In this document: positions 11,645-23,747 of the stretch, piece by piece
Layout of the letters: each line of letters opens with the position of its first letter
Position numbering within the stretch: the stretch's first letter is position 1
Source: Athripsodes cinereus
Lineage: Eukaryota > Arthropoda > Insecta > Trichoptera > Leptoceridae
Reading direction: 5' to 3'
Assembly: GCA_947579605.1 (NCBI GenBank)
Contig: OX388305.1
Span: forward strand, 28,595,542-28,659,541
Length of the DNA stretch: 64,000 bases
Program-made: the position numbers and the translations under genes
The notes under the pieces: generated by a model
What the model saw: only the letters and a program-made list of their open reading frames with translations
The model's database searches: none
What the model was told of the DNA's origin: nothing

Positions 11645-14635
11645 TCAATGCCAATTAGGCTGAACAGTCCCATTAAGCATTTCGTCGATATTGTAAAAAG
11701 CTTTTCCAACAAGATACCTTTTCACTTCTCTCTGATATTCTACATAATTGAGTGCCTTAACATTACTGGGCATTTATTATATAAACTTATGCTAAGACAA
11801 ATAAAGCTTTTTGAAACTTTAGCCAATCTATGTTCTAGGGGTCTTACATCTCGTTTACAACGAGTATTGTAATTGTGATAGTCTAAGTTCAGGGGCGTAT
11901 TAGATATGTTCTTATAGGAATAAAGTAGGCACTCATATATGTATAAACTTGGTAATGTAAGTACTCCCAGTTCACTGAAGGCAATCTTACATGTATCTCT
12001 GGGTTTTATATTCATTAGTTCTCGTACTGCCCTTTTTTGTAATATAAATACTCTATTCCAGTCAGCTCCCTTTCCCCAGAACAATACTCCATAGGACATG
12101 ATACTATGAAAATACGCAAAGTAAACAAATTTGGCTGCGTCAAATCCACAAACTTCTTTAGTTTTTCTAATGGCGTAGATTGCAGAGCACAATTTTTTAG
12201 AAATACATTCAATATGTGCTGACCATTGCAATTTTTCATCTATTGTCACACCTAGGAATTTTGCCTCCCTAGTTGTCTGCAACCCTTGCTCACACAGTGA
12301 CGCTATCACTGGGTCAGCATTTGTATTCTTTCTCAGAGAGAAATGAACGGTATTTGTTTTCGTCACATTAAGAACGAGACCGTTGGCACTGAACCACTCA
12401 CCCATGCGATCTAACACCATGTGAACATTTTCTACAACTTTTTCTTTAGATTTATCATCCCTAATTAAGAGAGATGTATCGTCAGCGAACATTATTACTG
12501 TTTGATCCCTTGGTATAGCTGTTGGTAGATCATTTATATAAATTAAAAACAAAATAGGACCAAGTATAGAACCTTGTGGAACGCCACGTTTTACCACTGA
12601 TGTTTGCGATCGGACACTACCCATTTCGGTCACCTGTTGACGATTTTCTAAGTATGATCGGAAAAAAACAATTTCTTTGTTAGTAATACCATAGTATTCT
12701 AATTTTTGTATAAGAATGTCATAGTCCACACAGTCGAAGGCTTTTGAAAGATCACAAAACACACCATAAGTGTCTCGTTTTTGGTCCATGGCTTCCAAGA
12801 TAGTTTTGACAAGGGAAGCTATACTGTCAGAGGTATTTTTTCCCTTCTGAAAGCCAAACTGTTGTGGATGTAATATACCGTTCTGGGTTATGTACTGGGT
12901 AAGCTGCTCAGCGACCACCGACTCAAAAATTTTGCTTAATACAGGCAGTATCGAAATGGGTCTATAATTCCCAGGATCATCTTTGTCACCTTTTTTAAAT
13001 ATAGGAATGATCCTAGCTATTTTTAGTTTATCTGGGAAAACTCCTTGTTCAAGACAAATGTTGATTATTGTTGCAACAGATTGTGCAATGCCATCAACTA
13101 TCAGCTTCAAAAGGCACGTTGACATGTGCCACAGATCATTTGTTTTCTTATTTTTAAGTTTTTTACATATTCTCAATATATCTGCCTGGGAAACTTTTTT
13201 AAATTTAAATACATTTTTTGATTTGCAAGAAGGTGACAAATATTTTAAAGCATTTTGAATAGAAAGATTATTGACTAAGGATGACGCTACATTCACAAAA
13301 TAGTTATTAAAGGAGTTTGCTTTTTCTAAAACTTTTTCATTCATATGATTTGTTGTATGACGTTCATTGTCAACATTACGGGTTCTACCAGTCTCATTTT
13401 TAATAATATCCCATGTCGCTTTAATAGGATTTTTTGATTTTTTAATTTTATTGGCAAAGAATTTATGTTTTGCTTCATTACAGACCCGCTTAAACACTGC
13501 ACTGTAAGTCCTAGTAAATTTTTTGATCTCATCAAAGTCGTCATTTTTTTTTCTTTCATACAAATCAAATAATGTTTTTCTAGATACCCTTATACCAGGA
13601 GTTGCCCAATCTACAAATGACATGCTAGATTTACAATTTAATCTTTTAATTGGGAAAACGTTATTGATTGTCAACACAACATCATTAAAGAAAATTTCAA
13701 ATTGTTTATTTATGTCACAGTTTAAGAAATCAGAGTCACTCAATGTAAATGATATCAAATCTTTAAATTCTTCTACTTTATCTTTATGATATACTCTTTT
13801 ACTAATATATTTATTTTTATTATTGGTGTGCGTTGATACAGATTCTGTTCTAAATTTAATTAACTGCCCATTATGGTCAGATCTAACTAAGTACACAATG
13901 TTTGTTTCAATTATATCGGTATTAGTAAAAATATTGTCTATACATGATGCTGACTTATTTGTAATTCGTGTAGCATCAAAGATGCTACGTGTCAATAAAA
14001 ACGAGTTCATAAAATCAATAAAGGAGTCGTTTTCTTTGGAGGGCTTGTATAGATCAATGTTAAAATCTCCACATACAATAATTTCTTTATTATTTTTATG
14101 AGTTGCTTGATTGAGGGCATTCTCCATGGTATTTAAAAAGACAGTATGACAACCAGAGGGAGGTCGGTATACGGATAGAATAATTTTGTTATTAATTTCT
14201 ACACAACTTATTTCGCAATGTTTTTCCATAGATAGTTTTACTATATCAATTCTTTCTTTTGATTTATGTTTTTTATTAATCATTATAAGAGAACCCCCTC
14301 TAATTGTTTTATCCCTACAAAATTTACTAACAATATTAAAAATGCAAAACACTATATGTAACCGCCTCCATCTCACAAAGCCACGTCTCCGTGAAGCACA
14401 GCACATCTGCCTGGCTCAATACTGGGGAAGTAGAGAGTTCATGTAATTTCCCTCGAAGGCCTTGAGCATTCTGATGAGCGACACAGAACACGGTTGCACT
14501 ATTCTCTGATGAAGATGATGACGTCACCACTTGAGTTTCCTTCATATGTGTTAAAGCAGCTATTTTTTTCTTTTTATATCTAGTTTCAAAATTATTACAG
14601 TTATTTCTAATGCTGTTTGCATTTGTATACATCAT
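11645..14635 (-). pseudogene. LINE ORF2: APE endonuclease + reverse transcriptase, two frameshifts
   Basis: ORF2 makes the DNA-nicking and cDNA-copying enzyme of the element. The frame opens at ATG 14,635 with endonuclease motifs NAQGLRGKLHEL and FTETWL. It is broken by an apparent one-base insertion in an A5 run (plus strand 14,338-14,342). The reading then continues in the 888-codon frame to 11,740. This frame has RPPSG, CGDFNIDL, IDNIFTN and SDHNGQ (endonuclease), then IPIFKKGD, NYRPISILPVLSKIFE, AFDCVDYD, GVPQGSILGP, FADDTSLL and FLGVTID (RT fingers and palm). A second frame change near 11,745-11,760 separates the last roughly 35 residues (ending NGTVQPNWH, stop at 11,645). Both breaks could be sequencing errors in homopolymer-like tracts. 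The RT active-site box F-A-D-D is intact. Confidence 0.88.
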
Positions 14636-15912
14636 TGTCGGTGACTTGGAAAATTCAATATAATTCTATTATCAGGAGTCTGTGATTGATGCTGACTAGT
14701 TGATGGTCTATTTAAACTATTATCTAAATTTAATGTGGAGAAACTATTTTCAGGTATTTCTTCGCCTATGTTCATTAGTGGAATATTAATTATAGTGGTG
14801 GTGTCATTCATAGAGGAATGCAAGTTAGTTTTTATTTGTTCCGCCAATGATAATTGTTTGTTATTTATTTCAATTAATTTTAGGTCCTTATACAAGTTGC
14901 ACATAGTATATAACATGCAATTATGCTTATATATCATCAAATTTTTTTCGTTATTATTAACATAGTTGGTTGTCGTTAGAATAAGGGACACTTGTTTTTC
15001 CATAGCTTTTTCACATATCAAATTTAACATATGTAATGCTTCTTTCTTCTTATTTCTTCTTTCTTTATTCCCCATAACAAGAACCAAGTTGTCATTATAA
15101 CTACATGAATCTAGGTACACATCAATATCCTTATACATATCTTTTAGAGTAGCTCCTGGTCTTGTAATGCATTTGAAATTCTTCATTCCTCTCATATGCA
15201 GATCAACTCCCAATCCCTTAGCATACTGATCACCAATTATTAAAGTTTTAGGCAATAATTTTTCATAATTTTTTTCAGTACTTTTCTTTTCAATTAATTT
15301 TTGTATATAATTTTTTGAATTATCACAATCCTTACTACTATTACAATCCATCATACCAGGTACCACACTCCATTGCTTAGGGTCACTCAATGTATTATTT
15401 TGTTTCTCAGTTTTATGCAATTTTGTTAATTCTAATTTTTTCTGAATGTCGTCATATGATTTTTTAAGGTTTTCATTTAATTTCTTTGCATCGTTCAATT
15501 TTCTTAAAATTATACCTTCATTTTGAATAAACATATCTAATTCCATCCGGTGGGTTAATTTATTTCTCTCAATTAACTCTTTTAAGTCGTTAAGTTTGGA
15601 TTGTTTGTCATTCATTTCCGTTTGCATTGCAATGTTTCTATTTTTCAAGTCATTTAATTCAATCTGTTGATTTTCCAGATTGGAAATTTGTAGTAAAAGC
15701 ATTTTAATCTCACTATTTCTCTCAGTAAGTACTTTCCTGCATTTCTGTAATTCATCTTTCACTCTCTCACACTTCATTTCAATCTCATCACTATCAAATG
15801 TTGGAGTTTCTTCACAGACATCAATCTGAGATGAGTCAAACATTGTTATATATAGATTATTAGGTTTATTTTTTCTGGCTCTTGTTTTTACAGGAGATCT
15901 CATTGTTGTCAT
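14632..15912 (-). CDS. LINE ORF1: coiled-coil + degenerate SGNH-like protein
   Basis: An intact 426-residue ORF1 of the LINE. Residues about 40-175 are a Leu/Lys/Glu-rich coiled coil, the usual trimerising RNA-binding part. Residues about 210-345 look like an SGNH/esterase fold (TLIIGDQYAKGLG, then PGATLKDM, then LVLVMGNKERR). Such domains are known in ORF1 of CR1 and L2 elements. The catalytic serine position of the GDS block is Gln (GDQ) and the G-x-N-D block reads GNKE, so esterase activity is unlikely. The stop codon TGA (14,634-14,632) overlaps the ATG of ORF2 (14,635-14,633) as ATGA, suggesting coupled termination-reinitiation. Clade assignment is inference. Confidence 0.8.
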   Translation of the reverse strand: MTTMRSPVKTRARKNKPNNLYITMFDSSQIDVCEETPTFDSDEIEMKCERVKDELQKCRKVLTERNSEIKMLLLQISNLENQQIELNDLKNRNIAMQTEMNDKQSKLNDLKELIERNKLTHRMELDMFIQNEGIILRKLNDAKKLNENLKKSYDDIQKKLELTKLHKTEKQNNTLSDPKQWSVVPGMMDCNSSKDCDNSKNYIQKLIEKKSTEKNYEKLLPKTLIIGDQYAKGLGVDLHMRGMKNFKCITRPGATLKDMYKDIDVYLDSCSYNDNLVLVMGNKERRNKKKEALHMLNLICEKAMEKQVSLILTTTNYVNNNEKNLMIYKHNCMLYTMCNLYKDLKLIEINNKQLSLAEQIKTNLHSSMNDTTTIINIPLMNIGEEIPENSFSTLNLDNSLNRPSTSQHQSQTPDNRIILNFPSHRQ

Positions 15913-16665
15913 GATTGAATAATAGTGATATTCTGCAATAATAAGCTGATCTTCTGATATTCAGTAGCAAGATGATATTATAATGTAGGTATTTACACAG
16001 CACTAAATACAACAACACCATCAAGAGACACAAATTTAGTAAATTACACAAAATCAACATATATTACACACAAACTGATATATTCAACGTGTTTACTTCA
16101 TTTTAATGTATATAGTTTCAATTTTAACAATATAAACACACTCATTTAATTTATAAATAACATGAAACATACACACAGCAAATTTCAACAGTGTGACAGC
16201 TGTCACTCCACACAATATTCTGCAACAATTATATAATTTATATTATACACCTTAAAAAGTACACGTAAAGTAGGTATATTTGAGTTTATCCATAATTTGT
16301 TGCACCATTCTGCATTGAGTTGACCATAATTTATTCTTTCTTCTGGGACGTCAAATTAAGTGACAATGATGGCTGCCTTAAGAAACGGCGACTGTGGCAC
16401 CAGTGCTGCAAAAGTATAAAAGAATATTTAATATGTTTTTCCCTTGTTTATTATTTTTGACTCCACCATTAAATTGCAAACAACAAAAAGGCCGGGATTT
16501 GGAGAGAATGATTCATGCATCTTTAGTATCACAAAAAAAGATTTGAGTCATCATAATCCAAGGATAAATTTACAATCTGTCCATATATTTGCAGAGTATT
16601 TTTTCATCATCGAAATAAAACAAAATTATAGCAATAAAGTGATTTAATGTGTAATCGTGTCTTAT

Positions 16666-16781
16666 GGCCGGTTTCAATAACCTATCTATCCGTGACTATC
16701 GATTGAAATGTATGATTCAAAATATAGAACACAATAGATTTCAATCGACAGGAGTGGATAGATAGATTATTGAAACCGGCC
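16666..16781. mobile_element. 116-bp palindromic MITE
   Basis: Arms of about 44 bp (ggccggtttcaataacctat ... cgattgaaat and its inverse) flank a loop of about 28 bp. The arms differ at about six positions clustered around the middle. There is no coding capacity. Target duplication is ambiguous (tcttat on the left, aataat on the right), so the superfamily cannot be assigned. It lies just beyond the presumed 5' end of the LINE. Confidence 0.65.
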
Positions 16782-19680
16782 AATAATGCACAGTCTTATT
16801 AAAGTACAATGTCTTTGTGCTAAAATTTCACGTGGAAATGGAATGTCAAAATATAAATATTATATGTTTCCATAGTAACCATACATGCAAAGTGGTTTCT
16901 GCAAATATGTAAATATATAATATGCATATTTAGAAAACTTCGAATACTCATAATAATCTAAAAATCAAATGCATGCTGAGATATATTTTTACATTAAACC
17001 ATTTTCTCACTATTGATTCACAAACTAATTTTATATTATTACTTATTACATTTATGGAATACTTAAATCATTCGCAAACTAGTGAATAGCATCATGAATA
17101 AATACATAAAATAAAATAATAATAATTGTACCAAAGCTTGTTTTAAAACATACATATGTATCCGAGATTCAAACATGTTGCGTGTATTCATATATCAGCT
17201 TATTTGAAATAGTAACATGAAAATAAGATAATACGTGCTGATTTTACTATATACCTAAATATCAGGATATCAGTTAAGAACTATGTACTTACATTTGCAA
17301 ATGATAAGTCAAGTCTTAGTAATTCTCCATCACCGTTTTAATGTCACTAATCATCTAATCATCTGATAATCTGGAAAGTATAAAACATAAAGAATTTATT
17401 AATTTATTCTATCAGAAACATTGTTTGCTTACTCTCTCTCTCTCTCTCTCTTTTTGGCATTGCACCCAATATATGAGTGATGCTGCATTGTTTGCTTACT
17501 CACGCGTATTAAAATATTTTATTTTTAATAATTACTTTAGGAAAGGTTACGTTACAAAAAAAAAAATATGTCAAAAACGATATAATATAAATCAACCATT
17601 ATAATATACTCACTCATTTTGATCATGTGAATAATATGAAGCTAATTTATTTTTTCTTAACATTCGTAATGACTCTTTCGTCATTTTAAATAATGAAAAA
17701 ATTAAAATAAAACTATAAATCAGTGTATTTAGTATATTTCTGATTTAATACTAATACTCACAAAAATAACAAAATGTTGCTATGACAACAATATTGACAT
17801 CGGTGAATGTCATTCTGAGGAGTTCATACACAAAGTTACCTACATCAACTCTAGAACATTGAAACTAAGAAAACAGCATACCTAAATAAATTTGGTGAAT
17901 TCTTTGCAGAGTAGGTACCGGCAGCAATTTAGATCCCTGATACCGGATATATTTCTATGTATTTGTATTATTTTATCATAGTCTTTGTAAGGTATACGAA
18001 CTGTAATTTAGTGTTAAGAGCATATTTTCTGTATTCATCTTTTAATAATTGGATATTAGCTGGCACTTTGCGTTTATCATTAGAAAAGAAATATGTTGCA
18101 ACTAATAAGCAAAAAGAGAAATAGGCGGATATGCTGAGGTCAATCTACAGTTTTATTAAGTACACAAACAAGTTCACCAACATTAAATTAAAAATAAAAA
18201 AATACTAATTTATTTGAATTAATTATATAAAACACTTATTTGTAGTGTTTAAACTGTGACTTTTTATTGATTAAAAGTCACAGTGGATATAATATAAATA
18301 AGTGATTTATTTGTAAGTACCTAATTCAACATGAATTTCCACCGAGAACCGTCGGTTGAAAATATCAACTTCACTGATTTATTTTACTTCATTCATAGTT
18401 AAATATTTGTGAAAAATGGATCGGTGTGCCTTTACTTGTGAACTCCTCATCTATAGTACTGAACACTCATTCTCGTATTCGTCGATTCGCATTTTGACAG
18501 ACATGGAAATAAATATTATTTAGGTATATTAAGTTATAATGTTTTTTTTTATGAAAAAAAAAACAATTATATAGGGATCACTTGATGACACATATAAAAA
18601 TATGTTTCCTTGGTAAAAATCAAGTAATCTAGTGCTGTAATTATGTAGTTTCAAGCATAAAACCATCTCTATTTTTTAATAATTTTAAATAAATAATCAG
18701 ACGCAGATTCAACAGCGTGCCGACTCTTTGGCTCGGCTGGCCGAACTAACCCGATTTTTGAGTTCTACGGAAATTTTCATAAAAACTTTCCCGCAAGCGG
18801 AAAATTTAAAATGAAAATTTCAAAATATAAATAACACATCACGCTATTATAATCATATGACAAATTATTCAATTAAAATTGTTTTAAATATGTTTTCCTT
18901 ATTCGAACTTGACGAACTAAAAATTATATTTTCTTATGTGCACGTCACAAATCCCATTTTTTTCGCATATTAAAAAAAATACGGCTAAATATTACCCAAA
19001 TTTAAGAAAAATAGGTTTTTTCTAAAGCATCCTTGGAGCAAAATTTACTTCATCATTTATGTAACCTCTAAGATGATTGTCTTAAAATACCTCTGCTAGT
19101 CGTGATGAAATTTCGGAAGGTGTTTTTCAATCGATAATTTCTACATGAATCTCTCGGTTATTTTTTTTATTATTATTAAAAATACATTAAAATATGTTCA
19201 AATTTTGATATTATCAAAAACAAACAGTAAAAATATCATCTCGATCACGAAAATATTGCAATTAATTAATAATCAATGTTGAAAAATGGTTGCGTAAAAT
19301 CATGTGACAATTTCGAGTTCCCTACCTATCAAGGGCTCTTAAACCATAAAAATATACTTAAAATCGCCATATCTAATATAAACATAATTGGGCATTCAAA
19401 TGGAGTAGTCTCAACTCTTCTTATATTTAAATTGAGGAAATAAAAAATAAGTAAAATCAACAACATAATAATATATTAAAGATAAAGATCTATCGCACTC
19501 ACTACCTTTCTACTGCAAAACAGTGGTGCTTAAACTTTTATAGAAACATTAGGTAGTTAATGTACAATTTGTCAATAGGTGTTCGTTTTATTTTGATTTC
19601 ACAATTTTTTCAATTATTCTTTATAGCAGCTTAAATTTCTATTACAAATCCAAGCATTTTACATATTTGATAACGTATTT
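16782..19680. other. Intergenic, no gene seen
   Basis: AT-rich DNA. A (CT)n run lies near 17,433-17,452. The patch at about 18,715-18,830 (gctcggctggccgaactaac ... actttcccgcaagcgg) is GC-richer and has the style of a dispersed insect repeat, but no second copy lies in this window. No exon-like blocks were recognised. Confidence 0.4.
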
Positions 19681-20340
19681 ATTTAGAGAAACCTCTGGCA
19701 AAGAATAAACCTCCCACTATTTTGTGTAGGCTTTTGAGTATACTGTAAAGGCAGGTGTTCGCAAAATAATATGTATAATACATTTAATATATTCAATTCA
19801 TTGATGAGGTTTATCTACTACCCATCCTTATGTCTCATTTTAACTGGAACGAAGAAGACAATGACAATGAAGACAAGACAGGAGACCACCCCATGTAGGC
19901 AATAAAGCTCAATGTATCGAGGTTACCGGCAAGATACCAAGAGGCAGGCCAAAGCGCAGATGGCGTGAAGTAGTGAGACAAAACATGCGGAACTGTGATG
20001 TTTCCCATGAGGATGCGCTCGATAGAAACAAGTGGAGAAACAAGACAAGAAAGGCAGACCCCATCACCATGTGGGACTAAAAATTGCCCAATGAGAAGAA
20101 GAAGGAGAAGACAATGTTTATTATATGCAGTTAATAAATTGGCTACCCCACTTGTGGGAGATGCAAAATATTGAAAAAGGTGTCCGGTAGAGCACCCGAC
20201 ATAGCATTCGTCTTGCACTCTTTTCCGTAAATTTTCGAGCGACAAGTTCGACAAAATACTAAAGAAATTGAAATCTTAAATTCTAGCTACCTCACTTGTG
20301 GGATATGCCGTGACGGTATAGTAGTAGGATTAAAAAAATA
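19680..20340 (+). repeat. Dispersed repeat family A, interrupted by a LINE insertion
   Basis: The left part (about 19,680-19,852: ctctggcaaagaataaacct, ..aggcaggtgttcgc, ..gatgaggtttatctactacc) and right part (about 20,106-20,170: tttattatatgcagtt, ..ggctaccccacttgtgggag) are the two halves of family A, split by the LINE copy at 19,864-20,105. A further tail piece (ctacctcacttgtgggatat, gccgtgacggtatag) is at about 20,283-20,325. Family A has no ORF. I could not see pol III A/B boxes with confidence, so SINE versus MITE is open. Confidence 0.65.
19864..20105 (+). mobile_element. 242-bp 5'-truncated LINE copy (family D) with 11-bp target duplication
   Basis: Plus-strand translation in one frame gives VTGKIPRGRPKRRWREV, then NCDVSHEDALDRNKWRN, then KTRKADPITMWD and stop at about 20,080, the C-terminal tail of a LINE ORF2. 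A (gaa)-rich tail follows. The copy is bounded by the direct repeat agaagacaatg (19,853-19,863 and 20,106-20,116), which sits inside family A. It is the same family as 5,353-5,460. Confidence 0.9.
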
Positions 20341-20533
20341 TGAGAATCTCTGTTTTGTACGTAATTGTTGTTTAGGAATGATCTAGCTAGAACACATCAA
20401 ATAGACACTCCAAACAATCTATGTAGGTATATCCGATCTACATACATTAATGTATTAGTTATCTTTTACACAGTTTTCCGCTCTAAATATTTATTCTACT
20501 CGCACCTTCAATAGGTCAGTTTCTCAAAGACCG

Positions 20534-20570
20534 TTATTAATATTCATCCCATTTGGATGAATATTAATAA
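20534..20570. repeat. Perfect 16-bp hairpin, 5-nt loop
   Basis: ttattaatattcatcc, loop cattt, then its exact inverse complement. It is AT-rich and stands alone. It could be a MITE relic or a chance palindrome; no gene is near enough to make it a terminator. Confidence 0.7.
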
Positions 20571-23500
20571 TTATTAGATACATTTTATTAAATATTTTGA
20601 TATAAATCACCTGATTAATTACTATTATCAAAAAAAATCGGATGCTCCATTCCGTTCTGCGAATAATCACACAGCGGGCGCGCGTTACGGAATTGTTGCA
20701 ATGCACGCAAATATTTTTTAGTGAGCATAATGTTAATGCATTATCTACTATACCTGGGGTGGGAAGAATTTGACACATCAGCGATCTACAACTATAAAAT
20801 TAGATGACAAGCACTCTACTCGTAAACAAAAAAAAGGTTTCAGATTGCCACAAGAATGTATGATTACCCTCTCACTTTAAATTTCTACCCTCTTCCCTTC
20901 AGATCGTTAAATTTTCAAAATGGCTTAGGAATTACTTGTTTAACCTTCTCCAAGTTTTTATTTTAAAAAATGAGAACATCTTTTTTTAAGTCGACCTAAA
21001 ACGCTTGCATTTGGAGAGTACGTTGGGAGGTATGTCCCTTTTGGAAGGGTTTAATGTTTTCACACCATTCAGGCACCTCGGCCTTCTGTTACTCACCAAT
21101 TTGTATAATATCATTTATTTATTCGATATTATTTCTGTCTAATTACTTGTGTTATTCTTGTCCTGTTCTGTATCTTTTTACTAAATTGTTATTATTTTAT
21201 ATTTTATTAAATAAAGAGCTTTCAAAAGGGGCATTGAAGAGAGAGTGTTTCTTAAAAGATTCCCACGATGGCGGTTTTGGACGGTTGGCCCTTCAGGCCT
21301 GCCCAATGGCCCGCCCGTGAGGACAAATTTGGTTTAATTATGCGGATAAATAGGAGTTCACAATTCCTGAGATATACGGGTGGAGGTGGGTCTCTCATCA
21401 ATGTCAATTTGTTCACACGGTTCAAATAGCTGACGATATTTTGGTTTCCAGGCGATATTCGCCTCGTGAGAACAACGTTTTATTCGTGATTATTTGTGAA
21501 TACCTACGATTTGTATGACACTATAAAAGCATGGACCTAGATAGACACATCCATGTATAAAAGTTATAGAAAAGAATGCGAGATAAACTGTTGCCAGTCG
21601 AGACTCTAGGGAACATTTCTAATAAGGCGCCTACATTTAATTTAAAATTTGCGCTACTTAGTATACCACCACCAAGCAAAATATTACTTACAGTTACAGT
21701 GTAGGTTTTTGTTGTTCTTTACTTGTTGTTACATGGTGTGTTTTAGCTTAATACAAGCTCAGATACATATTTAAACATAAAAAATGTCTGATATGTGTAT
21801 ATCCTCAAGTAGGTAACTACGCAAATATATTGTAATAGGTATACCTACTGCGTATAAATATCATATAGGTACCTACTCGCGTGCAAAAAATGAAATATAT
21901 TTTCAATATCAGAAGCTATTAATTAATAATTTAGCATTAATTAAATCGCGTAAAACAATTTAACTAAGTATTCGATATTGAACTTGTTGTACCGAGTGTA
22001 AACAATACCTAATCGATGGATAAAATAATCACGTAATAAGAGGTACATTATATAATACATTCGTGTTATTGGTTTTATTATTATGAATTATTATTAATAC
22101 CTACCTACCTACATACTTTTTTGCAATAATTATGATTGCCTAACTGAATTCCAATACGCGTGCTTCTAACTTTCCCATCCTCTATTTAGGTGTAGGAAGT
22201 TATGTATGAGGAGGATATTGAAATTTTAATTGATCGATATTTTTTTAAAGTGTGTAAGGACGCACTTCATACGCATTCGAGACTCATTGTACCTACATAA
22301 TTATTATGTACAAAGTTATAATAAAATGTAACGTTTGGTAATTTTTGGAAAATATCAAGCATCGACATTCACTTTAATCGATTCGGCGGTGAGGCTCTCC
22401 GCCTATCCCAGACATAATTTTTGGGGTTTTTATTGGTAATAAAATATCATGTTTGATAATGACAAAAAAATATTTTCCGTACCTAAACTATTTACCCGTC
22501 CATGAGACGTAACTAATGCATTCATTCGAATATTTCATCGGAGAATGCTCCGAATGGTCGCCGAAAGATTTAAGATTTTTGCTTGATGATTGATGATTGA
22601 CGTTCGCATCCAGCTGTGTGGACGCCGCCAATGAGGTTTTTAGTGCCTTTTTCCACTTAGCTTTTATTTAAAATATTGAATATATTAATTGAAACTGTAA
22701 ATAGACAATATATATGTTCACCCTACGTTGACATTATTGTGAAAATGTAGATGCCTATATTTTGGTACTTATTCCTACTGCTATGATAACCTTCCTGAAG
22801 CCCACGATTATTTGGTATAAATATAGGTATTTTAAAATAATATACTTGCCCTAAAATGGTCTCACAAGTCATTAGATAACTTATTATCTTTTTTTTATTT
22901 AGGTATTTATTTATTTACATATATTCACGGCCAAAGCCTTTTACATGTTAAACCCCTGTATACGTACAATACATGTATACAAAGGTACAATCACTTTAAA
23001 AAAAGACACAAACAATTAGATTAATAGAAAACGAGAGTTTAACAAACAGTGTAACATTATCAGGTTAAATTAATAAAAAAAGTTCAAAATTGTCAAAAAA
23101 AAAATTGGTCAAGACATTAAAAAAAATAAATGAAAATGGTATAAAAATGTCAAATATTGGTTAAAAGTCAGTTAGTTAAATTTATTATGAAATATATCTG
23201 AAACTAAATTTGTGTTATCTAATATTATACCTACCTTATTTCAATAGATTTTTACAGCATTTTACAACATTGCCGTAAATATTAACAAAAATGAAACAAA
23301 AAAAAATCAAAGACCGGATTTGTGTAATGGTATCGATAACTACATAAATGGATTTAAAAACAATGGTAAAATGTGTTGTGGTTGAACAATTTCTATGCAG
23401 AAGATAATAAGTAGATACTATATAATGGTGTTTTGAAGATTGTGAAAGACTACTCTGGTTGGATATTGGGAAACAATGCGTCATGGTAAAATGAGCATGG

Positions 23501-23625
23501 ACATTCTATCATGGGTACCACATGGGATTTCAATCTGTACCCTCAAACAGTAATCTATAGTCTGTACCCCCAAACATAAAAATGAGTTCGCATAAACATT
23601 ATCATGGGTACCATGGGATTCACAC
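20571..23625. other. Intergenic; GC-richer islands of unknown nature
   Basis: No gene was recognised. A GC-richer island at about 21,215-21,480 (gcccttcaggcctgcccaat) and another at about 22,370-22,640 (cggcggtgaggctctccgcc) stand out from the AT-rich background but contain stops in all frames. A segment near 22,900-23,060 (attcacggccaaagcctttt) resembles a minus-oriented LINE 3' tail like the one at 45,420-45,560. Confidence 0.35.
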
Positions 23626-23747
23626 ACATGGGATTCTAATCTGGACCCTCAAGCATAGGCACTTTAAATCAATACATAAATCTATAACATGGGATTCTAA
23701 TCTGGACCCTCAAGCATAGGCACTTTAAATCAATACATAAATCTATA
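23626..23747. repeat. Perfect 61-bp tandem duplication
   Basis: Two adjacent identical 61-bp units (acatgggattctaatctgga ... ataaatctata) at 23,626-23,686 and 23,687-23,747. Shorter degenerate catgggatt / accctcaa units precede it from about 23,510, so this is the most recent step of local tandem growth. Confidence 0.9.

Larger units (their letters stand above)
11381..16400 (-). mobile_element. Nearly full-length non-LTR retrotransposon (CR1/L2-like clade)
   Basis: A minus-strand LINE with ORF1 (15,912-14,632) and ORF2 (14,635 to about 11,645), a short 3' UTR and a 37-nt poly(A), seen as an uninterrupted T tract at 11,381-11,417. The clade is suggested by an ORF1 with coiled coil plus an SGNH/esterase-like fold and no CCHC knuckles, an APE-type endonuclease, and RT motifs GVPQGSILGP and FADD. 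The 5' end is uncertain; a GC-richer segment near 16,360-16,420 (gacggcgact region) is the likely limit. I could not find a target duplication. The intact poly(A) and only two ORF2 frameshifts indicate a recent insertion. Confidence 0.85.

Noticed and set aside
19835..20254. 139-codon minus-strand ORF
   Set aside because: It spans the antisense of a LINE D insertion and its target repeat; the sense-strand LINE tail explains the sequence.
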